Positions 1 to 5,334 of a DNA stretch of 5,986 nt are shown in pieces. The notes beneath the pieces are model-generated. The model did not search any database, was not told where the DNA came from, and saw only the letters and a list, made by a program, of their open reading frames with translations. The translations under genes and the position numbers were made by a program. This DNA comes from Candidatus Aminicenantota bacterium (GTDB taxonomy: Bacteria; Acidobacteriota; Aminicenantia; UBA2199). The stretch is taken from positions 1,940,177 through 1,946,162 of the forward strand of contig CP070627.1 of the NCBI GenBank assembly GCA_020355945.1, in the 5' to 3' direction. Numbering within the stretch: position 1 is the stretch's first letter; each line of letters starts with the position of its first letter.

Positions 1-621
1 GAGCTGCAAAAGGCAAAAATCAAATTCTTAAAAGACCGGGCCATGTTCTATACCACCTTTCCCATCCGGGAACAAGCCGAAAAAGGGGAATGGGACTTTA
101 AATTAAATCCCATCTACTGTGTTGCCATCATGGATTTTAAATATGATGAAAATCGGGAGAAAAAAGACGTCATCAGGAATGTTCAATTGAAAGACCAGTA
201 CTGCCAGGTTTTTTATGATAAATTAACCTATGTTTTCATCGAGATGCCGCGGTTTACCAAAAAAGAGCATGAATTAGAGACTCATTTTGATAAATGGCTT
301 TATTTCCTGAAACACCTGGAAGATTTTGAGAATATCCCCGGGATATTGCAGGAAAAGATATTTGAAAAGGCCTTTCATGTTGCCGAGATTGCCAATTTTA
401 CCCCGAAACAATTAGCCCAGTATGAAGAGAGTTTAAAGAATTACCGGGATTTAAAAGGAGTGGTGGATACCTCTTATGAGGAAGGAAAGGCCGATGGAAA
501 AGCCGAAGGAAGAAATGAAAGAGATATTGAAATCGCTTTGAAAATGAAAAAAATGGAGGAACCCCTGGAAAAAATCTCAGATTATACCGGTTTATCAATA
601 GAAGAGATTGAAAAATTGTAA
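1..621 (+). CDS. Rpn/PDDEXK family putative transposase-nuclease, C-terminal part (5' end cut by window)
   Basis: The reading frame is open from base 1 with no stop upstream of the first ATG (base 43), so this is the last 206 codons of a longer gene and that ATG is probably internal. The segment around fragment residues 16-45 (FYTTFPIREQ, then LNPIYCVAIMDF), the FIEMPRF strand, the helical stretch FDKWLYFLKHLEDF and the charged EEGKADGKAEG stretch (about 160-170) match the C-terminal layout of the Rpn / PDDEXK_2 transposase family (about 300 residues). Known for the family: members resemble RpnA-type recombination-promoting DNA endonucleases and are usually multicopy. The catalytic D...ExQ/ExK core normally lies in the N-terminal third, so it would be outside this window and activity cannot be judged. 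The end (ISDYTGLSIEEIEKL) is the usual small helix-turn-helix-like tail. The gene converges with the peptidase gene. Family assignment is firm; function in this cell is inferred. Confidence 0.85.
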   Translation, partial: ELQKAKIKFLKDRAMFYTTFPIREQAEKGEWDFKLNPIYCVAIMDFKYDENREKKDVIRNVQLKDQYCQVFYDKLTYVFIEMPRFTKKEHELETHFDKWLYFLKHLEDFENIPGILQEKIFEKAFHVAEIANFTPKQLAQYEESLKNYRDLKGVVDTSYEEGKADGKAEGRNERDIEIALKMKKMEEPLEKISDYTGLSIEEIEKL

Positions 622-703
622 CCCATTTCCACACTTCAATACACCATCCTCAGTTTCGTCCCGGCAGGCCGAAAATAAATTACCTATCCCTGCTCCTTCA
701 CCG

Positions 704-1999
704 CTAGCGGACTTCTTTCCATTCCTTTTCAAATTCTTTAAAGGTATAAGCCGTAATTTCTTTTACAGCCCTTTCCAGTTTTTTGCCTTCTGCCATTAAG
801 TCCAGGATGGCTTGCATATCAAAGATGGTGAATTTCTCCATAAAAAAATGAACACCCGAAAGCGCAAGCGCATACGCCTTAAGTGCCTGGGTTTTATTTT
901 GCAGCCAATTTCCCGGTAAAGCCAGCAGCGAGGGAACATTACCCTTTGACAGCAAACCGGCAGCTATCTCCAGTTTTCGTTTGTTCCCCTTTTCATCACC
1001 GGAAAAATACTGGGCCAGGCCTTCATTCAACCACCAGGGACACCGATGGGAAAGCCGGTCATAGATCACCGCATGAACATATTCATGACAGAGAACTATT
1101 TTCAATATGTCCAGGTTGTAATTTTCCACCGGCACCTTGATATGCCCTTCATAAACACCCCCGGCCCAACCCGGGGAACCCGTGATATCAAAAAACTCCT
1201 GGTTAGCCAACAGGACAACCTGGATTTGCCGGTTAGGATATAAATTCAATTCCTGGCCGATTTCCAGGTAAATATCCTCCAGGATGTCCATAACATTGCC
1301 CCTGAGCTGCAGGTCCCGCTCTCCGTCAAAACTCACCAGGAAAAACATGTCGATTTCCGTTTCAAAATTACCGCTCAATTCCAGGAATTTTTTGAGATTC
1401 ATCAACCGTTTTTTAAGAGCCCTGTCCGCAGGGTCCAGTTTCAGCGCTTCTTCCCAATGATATTGCGCCTGCTCATTATCATTGGTCAAGTAATATATCT
1501 CTCCCAATTTTTTATGGGCCAGGAAATATTTCGGGTTTAGCGCCAGGGCTTCCTTAAAGTAAACCTCGGCTTCCGAATATTGGGAAATGGCGAAATGACA
1601 AATTCCCAGAGCCAGGTAAAGTTCCGGTACATCGTCCACATCAAGTACCGCTTGTTCCAATTGATTGATCGCTTCCTGGTATTTCCTTTTTTTTAAAGCA
1701 TCGGCAGCCAATTGTTCACGGCAATAGGCCAGGTAATATTTGAGGTTGGGATCGGAACCAATAGACTCATAAGCTTCGGTCAGGGCTTCGATGGCTGCTG
1801 ACCATTTCCCGGCTTTAATCAGTGCAATGGTTTTCCGGGGCAAGCTGACTTTAGGGAGCACCCGTTTGGATTTTTGGGGATTATCTGCCGCTGATGTTAA
1901 TGAAGCCATCACTAAAAAAACCAGTAGAGTAAGTGTAAATAACCACAGCCAATATATGTTCCGGCTGTTTTCCGGCAAATTTTCAGATATACGGTTCAT
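704..1999 (-). CDS. Membrane-anchored TPR protein with HEXXH zinc peptidase (Peptidase_MA-like) domain
   Basis: This 431-residue protein starts with a short polar stretch followed by a hydrophobic segment (about 16-37, YWLWLFTLTLLVFLVM), read as an uncleaved anchor or signal peptide, so the rest is probably periplasmic. Residues about 58-195 form tandem TPR helices; the clearest repeats are PELYLALGICHFAISQYSEA and FLAHKKLGEIYYLTNDNEQA, each ending in an ALxLxP-type turn. The C-terminal domain has HEYVH at 305-309 and WLNEGLAQYF about 20 residues later. This is the gluzincin pattern: two His ligands, the catalytic Glu306 and a third ligand Glu326. All metal-binding residues are present, so an active metallopeptidase is likely; the substrate is unknown. 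The TPRs probably bind a protein partner. ATG at 1999 was chosen over the in-frame TTG at 2005 because no Shine-Dalgarno site precedes either and the predicted promoter places the transcript start at about 1999. The gene is divergent from the propeller gene. Family is confident; role is inferred. Confidence 0.85.
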   Translation of the reverse strand: MNRISENLPENSRNIYWLWLFTLTLLVFLVMASLTSAADNPQKSKRVLPKVSLPRKTIALIKAGKWSAAIEALTEAYESIGSDPNLKYYLAYCREQLAADALKKRKYQEAINQLEQAVLDVDDVPELYLALGICHFAISQYSEAEVYFKEALALNPKYFLAHKKLGEIYYLTNDNEQAQYHWEEALKLDPADRALKKRLMNLKKFLELSGNFETEIDMFFLVSFDGERDLQLRGNVMDILEDIYLEIGQELNLYPNRQIQVVLLANQEFFDITGSPGWAGGVYEGHIKVPVENYNLDILKIVLCHEYVHAVIYDRLSHRCPWWLNEGLAQYFSGDEKGNKRKLEIAAGLLSKGNVPSLLALPGNWLQNKTQALKAYALALSGVHFFMEKFTIFDMQAILDLMAEGKKLERAVKEITAYTFKEFEKEWKEVR

Positions 2000-2005
2000 G
2001 CTCAA

Positions 2006-2034
2006 ATGATACGCTATCTCACTGTTTTTTTCAA
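2006..2034 (-). promoter_or_regulatory. Predicted sigma-70 promoter of the TPR-peptidase gene
   Basis: Read on the minus strand, TTGAAA (2034-2029) and TATCAT (2011-2006) are separated by exactly 17 bases. Each hexamer differs from consensus at one position. Normal spacing from the -10 box puts the transcript start at about 1999, which is the A of the chosen ATG, so the message would be leaderless. A run of seven A (2031-2025) covers half of the -35 box and the start of the spacer. This is a prediction from sequence only; AT-rich intergenic DNA gives chance matches. Confidence 0.5.
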
Positions 2035-2086
2035 CTCTTATTTTTTAGAAATAAATTCAAATAAATTTGCCTGTTCCGAATACTAC

Positions 2087-2143
2087 TCATCAGCGGTCTA
2101 TCTTCGTGTACCTTTATGTTTCACTGTAACTTTGTGGCTAAAA
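2087..2143. repeat. Degenerate CACGAAG-type intergenic repeat
   Basis: On the plus strand CTTCGTG (2102), CTTTATG (2112), a weaker CACTGTA (2122) and CTTTGTG (2130) are spaced 10, 10 and 8 bases apart. They are preceded by CATCAGCGGT (2089-2098) and followed by GGCTAAAA (2136-2143). Read on the minus strand this gives the order AGCCACAAAG ... ACACGAAG ... ACCGCTGATG. From memory, this order (AACCACGAAG units followed by ACCGCAGATNAACGCTGATG) is a recurrent intergenic sequence in many bacterial genomes, sometimes mis-annotated as a His/Glu-rich protein. This copy is decayed. Its function is unknown. It lies between the two divergent promoters and overlaps neither. Confidence 0.45.
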
Positions 2144-2172
2144 TTAGAATTACTGATCTCCGGGAATTACCC

Positions 2173-2201
2173 TTGACAAACAAAACTTATTTAGTTATAT
2201 T
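2173..2201 (+). promoter_or_regulatory. Predicted strong sigma-70 promoter of the propeller gene
   Basis: A perfect TTGACA (2173-2178) and TATATT (2196-2201, one mismatch to TATAAT) are separated by 17 bases. The predicted start is near 2208, giving a leader of about 16 bases that contains the GGAGG site. The arrangement is compact and close to the textbook housekeeping promoter. It differs from the TAnnTTTG type used by Bacteroidota, which helps with taxonomy. hflX may also be served by this promoter through read-through. Confidence 0.75.
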
Positions 2202-2214
2202 GTTGCATTAATTT

Positions 2215-2219
2215 GGAGG
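2215..2219 (+). promoter_or_regulatory. Ribosome binding site before tandem ATG codons
   Basis: GGAGG lies 4 bases before the ATG at 2224 and 7 bases before a second, adjacent ATG at 2227. The second spacing is the more usual one, so translation may begin at 2227, which would remove a single Met. The difference has no effect on the predicted signal peptide. Confidence 0.8.
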
Positions 2220-2223
2220 AAAA

Positions 2224-4065
2224 ATGATGAACTGTTGCAAAATATTTATGCTTTTTTTATTGGTGATAACAGCAGGCCTTCATGGTTACCCGGCACCCAC
2301 GGAACCGGGTGCCACGGCCAGTGCGGACCGCTTAATGGGGATGTTTAATTGCCCCGGGCCTATTCGTTCTACCCCGGTAAGTGCCCGGGAAACCATATAT
2401 ATTGGCAGCGATAACGGGTATCTTTATGCCCTTAATCGGAAAACCGCTAGACCGAGATGGTCATTTCAGGCTGATGCGGCTGCTGCATCAAAACCCGCTG
2501 TGGCAGGTGATCTCGTTTTTTTCTCAACCAAAAGAGGTACACTATATGCCATTTATCAACATCAACATCAACTGGAAGGCAAAGAAGCCTGGCGATTTAC
2601 TTCCCAGGCTAAAACCGTGAAACTTTACGGGGGCGGATGGGACTACTTTGTCTCCTCTCCGGTGGTGGCCGGGGACCTGGTTATTTTTGGCAGCGGCGAT
2701 CATCATATTTATGCGCTTCACCGCCAAAAGGGTTCGCTGGTCTGGAAATACGATACCGGTGCCGTGGTCAGGAGCACACCGGCACTGCACGACAATAAAC
2801 AAACCCTGTTCTGCGGTACCCTGGCGGGTGAGTTGTTGGCTTTGCAGGTAAAATCAGGAAAAGTGAAGTGGAAATTCAAAACCTCTGGCAATCAATACTT
2901 TCCTAAAGGTGAACTGCTGTTTGAACCCCTGGTTTATAAAAACACGGTTTATGTCGGTTCCCGGGATGCATCCTTTTATGCGATCAATGCTGCCGATGGG
3001 ACTTTACGCTGGAAAGCCAGTGACCAAAAGGGAGCCTGGTATACCACCGCTGCCGCTGCTGACCACATGGTGTTTGCCGCCAGTTCGGACGGCCACTATG
3101 TACAGGCCCTGGATTACTCTACCGGTAAAGAAAAATGGAAATTCCATGCCCAGGGCCTGATCTTTTCTACTCCTTTTATCCATGAGGGTGTTATTTATAT
3201 GGGCAGTCACGACGGTTATGTATATGCAGTGGATGCACTGACCGGTAAGTTAGAGTGGCGTTACCGGGTGGGGGATGATGTGCTGGGCTCTGCAATGATT
3301 GATAAAGAGATGTTGATTATCGGGTGCGATGACGGTGTCCTTTACGGGCTGAGGCCCGGGAAAACAGTACCCAAAGGGAAGAAGAAAACATACCGCGCTG
3401 TCTATTGGGCTCCCCGGCTGGATTCTTTAGTAAAAAACCGGGTTGCCAATACTCATGATCCGCAGGAGGTGTACCGGTTTTTCCGGGATTCCGGTTACGA
3501 AACCCTGGACGCTCCCGGCCTGGAGCAATTTTTAAAGAAGCGCATCAGCGATCAACAGGCATCATCTTCTGTCATTGTCCTGGCTTCACTGGTGTTTCCG
3601 TCTTCCATCTACCAGGCGCAAGGGAGTGCGCCGGCATTGCTGCGGCAGTACCTGGATGCCGGTGGTAGTATCGTTTCGGTGGGATATCCCCCTTTTATGT
3701 TTATGTTGAAAGAGGACACCAACAGGCCAGCCGTGCCTGTCAAAGACCTGATGACAGCATTGAGTATCGATGAGGACTTTTTTTACCACGGTTTTTCTTA
3801 TTATGATGCCTATATGTCGTATCCTACGGAGGCCGGGAAACGGCTGGGAATGCCGCAATGGTGGTGCAGCGGGTACGGCGTGGACCCTAAAAAAGTCACC
3901 ATTGTGCTGGGTATAGATGAACACGGCCGGGCCACTGCCTGGATCAAATCCTACGGCGGACCCCAAGAAACCGGCTTAATCCGGCTCTGGGGTAACGATC
4001 GACTGCCTCAAGACATGAATTTCATCAAAAAAATCGCCGAAGGGGCGGCACTCAAACCCAATTAG
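2224..4065 (+). CDS. Exported PQQ-type beta-propeller protein with C-terminal GATase1/ThuA-like domain
   Basis: The 613-residue product begins with a short signal peptide (Lys6, then hydrophobic 7-18); the cleavage site is unclear (around 20-25) and no lipobox is present. Residues about 47-380 contain eight repeats of the form STPxxxxxxxYxGSxDGxLYALxxxTGKxxWxF, beginning near 47, 88, 143, 182, 232, 273, 313 and 353. This fits an eight-bladed propeller of the BamB / PQQ-dehydrogenase fold. I see no dehydrogenase active-site features, so a binding or scaffold role is more likely than redox catalysis. After a basic linker (PKGKKK, 383-388), residues about 390-490 alternate strands and helices (RAVYWAPR; VIVLASLVF; LLRQYLDAGGSIVSVGYPP), resembling class I glutamine amidotransferase or ThuA-like folds. 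There is no GxCxG nucleophile elbow, so it is probably not an amidotransferase. A Trp-rich tail (WWCSGYG at 546-552; IRLWGNDRLP) ends the protein. Propeller call is firm; the C-terminal fold is tentative. It is divergent from the peptidase gene and lies 79 bases before hflX. Confidence 0.85.
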   Translation: MMNCCKIFMLFLLVITAGLHGYPAPTEPGATASADRLMGMFNCPGPIRSTPVSARETIYIGSDNGYLYALNRKTARPRWSFQADAAAASKPAVAGDLVFFSTKRGTLYAIYQHQHQLEGKEAWRFTSQAKTVKLYGGGWDYFVSSPVVAGDLVIFGSGDHHIYALHRQKGSLVWKYDTGAVVRSTPALHDNKQTLFCGTLAGELLALQVKSGKVKWKFKTSGNQYFPKGELLFEPLVYKNTVYVGSRDASFYAINAADGTLRWKASDQKGAWYTTAAAADHMVFAASSDGHYVQALDYSTGKEKWKFHAQGLIFSTPFIHEGVIYMGSHDGYVYAVDALTGKLEWRYRVGDDVLGSAMIDKEMLIIGCDDGVLYGLRPGKTVPKGKKKTYRAVYWAPRLDSLVKNRVANTHDPQEVYRFFRDSGYETLDAPGLEQFLKKRISDQQASSSVIVLASLVFPSSIYQAQGSAPALLRQYLDAGGSIVSVGYPPFMFMLKEDTNRPAVPVKDLMTALSIDEDFFYHGFSYYDAYMSYPTEAGKRLGMPQWWCSGYGVDPKKVTIVLGIDEHGRATAWIKSYGGPQETGLIRLWGNDRLPQDMNFIKKIAEGAALKPN

Positions 4066-4144
4066 GGAGATTAATTATTGATACCTGGTTTGCCAGTAGA
4101 ATTATTGAAGTATTTGTTGTAAAATATAGGATGTAAAATGAATA

Positions 4145-5320
4145 ATGAACATGAAATATTTTCCTACACATCCTGAACAAGAGCGTGCGGTCCTGGTGGG
4201 ACTTACTCTTAAACCAAACAATCCGGCAGAGACTGAGTCCCACCTGGAAGAACTGGCTTCACTGGCTGAAACCGCCGGGGCTGTCCCTATAAAAAAATTC
4301 ATCCAGCGACTTCCTCAACCTAACCCGGGTACGTTCATAGGTATCGGCATGCTGGAGAATATTAAGGATTATGTAAAAGAAAACCAAATAGATACAGCGA
4401 TCTTTGATGACGAGCTCTCTCCTTCTCAACTGAAAAACATCGAGAAGCAGTTGGGCTGTAAAATCCTCGACCGTACTCACCTGATCCTGGATATTTTTGC
4501 CAGCCGGGCCAAGACCGCCCATGCGCGAATTCAAGTGGAATTGGCACAATATCAATACCTGCTGCCCCGACTTGCCGGGATGTGGCCCCACCTGGAACGA
4601 CAGCGGGGAGGTGTTGGCTTGCGGGGACCCGGGGAAAGAGAAATAGAAACAGACCGGCGTGTCATCAGGGATAAGATTGCCCAACTAAAAAAACAATTGA
4701 TTCGCATCGACAGGCAAAAAAGCACCCAACGGAAGAGCCGGGGAAAATTGGTACGGGCAGCCCTGGTGGGCTATACCAATGCCGGTAAATCCACAATACT
4801 CAACCTTTTAAGCAAGTCCCGGGTAACGGTTGAGAACAAATTGTTTGCCACCCTGGATACCACCGTACGAAAAGTGGTGATTAAAAATCTTCCCCTCCTC
4901 CTGGCAGATACCGTCGGATTTATCCATAAATTACCCCACTGCCTGGTGGAATCCTTTAAAGCCACCCTGGATGAAGTTAGGGAGGCGGACTTGCTGCTGC
5001 ATGTCATTGATATATCCCACCCAAATTTTGCTGCACAAATGCACGTGGTTCATGACACCTTAAGAGAAATCGGCGCTGACAATAAACCACTGGTCGCGGT
5101 ATTTAACAAAATAGATGTTTCCACCAAAGCAACGGAAAATAATGAACTGCCATTGGCACCCATGAACCCCGTGGCTCCCTGGTTGAATGAAGAAACCTCC
5201 GTTTATATCTCTGCCACAAAGAAAACCAATATCGATATTTTACGACAAAAACTCTATACCCGGGCGAGAGAAATCCATATCACCCGCTATCCTTACAATG
5301 ATTTTCTCTACGAACTATAA
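4145..5320 (+). CDS. hflX: GTPase HflX, ribosome-associated
   Basis: This complete 391-residue protein has the HflX layout. The N-terminal domain (about 12-125) carries the region around PGTFIGIGM and the DDELSPSQ / DRTHLILDIFASRA blocks. A helical linker (about 126-195) has the signatures RIQVELAQYQYLLPRL, RGGVGLRGPGE and IETDRR. The G domain (about 203-375) shows G1 GYTNAGKS (209-216), G2 FATLDTT (234-240), G3 DTVGF (255-259), G4 NKID (321-324) and G5 SATK (356-359); all nucleotide-binding motifs are intact. Known for the family: HflX binds the 50S subunit and splits stalled or hibernating 70S ribosomes, notably after heat or antibiotic stress. ATG at 4145 follows an in-frame TGA at 4139; ATG at 4151 is possible. 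The only Shine-Dalgarno-like element (AGG, 4128-4130) is 14 bases away. No clear promoter or terminator separates it from the propeller gene. It converges with the SPFH gene, 14 bases apart. Confidence 0.97.
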   Translation: MNMKYFPTHPEQERAVLVGLTLKPNNPAETESHLEELASLAETAGAVPIKKFIQRLPQPNPGTFIGIGMLENIKDYVKENQIDTAIFDDELSPSQLKNIEKQLGCKILDRTHLILDIFASRAKTAHARIQVELAQYQYLLPRLAGMWPHLERQRGGVGLRGPGEREIETDRRVIRDKIAQLKKQLIRIDRQKSTQRKSRGKLVRAALVGYTNAGKSTILNLLSKSRVTVENKLFATLDTTVRKVVIKNLPLLLADTVGFIHKLPHCLVESFKATLDEVREADLLLHVIDISHPNFAAQMHVVHDTLREIGADNKPLVAVFNKIDVSTKATENNELPLAPMNPVAPWLNEETSVYISATKKTNIDILRQKLYTRAREIHITRYPYNDFLYEL

Positions 5321-5334
5321 CCTCAAGGTCTCCT

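Noticed and set aside
654..674. Inverted repeat TTTCG...CGAAA between the Rpn and peptidase genes as a bidirectional terminator
   Set aside because: The stem is five pairs, then a mismatch, then two pairs, and no U-tract follows on either strand. The palindrome CCGCTAGCGG (701-710) at the peptidase stop codon also lacks a U-tract. The rest of 622-703 shows nothing clear.
608..799. Plus-strand 63-codon frame spanning the Rpn end and the peptidase 3' end
   Set aside because: It overlaps two real genes, is rich in Phe/Pro/Ser as expected for antisense coding DNA and has no ribosome site.
2224..3370. PQQ-dependent dehydrogenase
   Set aside because: The repeats give the propeller fold only; the protein is shorter than typical quinoprotein dehydrogenases and I see neither the catalytic region nor the adjacent-cysteine disulfide in the propeller (the Cys4-Cys5 pair is in the signal peptide).
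3586..3966. Minus-strand frame of 126 codons inside the propeller gene
   Set aside because: It lies fully antisense to a well-supported gene, has no ribosome site that I can see and no recognisable domain.
4066..4144. Promoter, terminator or repeat between the propeller gene and hflX
   Set aside because: CTGG-TTTG-CCAG (4085-4096) is only a four-pair stem without a U-tract. TAAAAT boxes at 4120 and 4134 have no good -35 partner at 16-18 bases. AATTATTGA (4073, 4100) and TGTAAAAT (4118, 4132) recur but are short and AT-rich.
4259..4684. Minus-strand frame of 141 codons inside hflX
   Set aside because: It is antisense to the conserved HflX N-terminal region and linker; no independent evidence.
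5321..5334. Shared terminator between hflX and the SPFH gene
   Set aside because: ACCT-CA-AGGT and AAGG-TCT-CCTT are four-pair stems with tiny loops and no U-tract.
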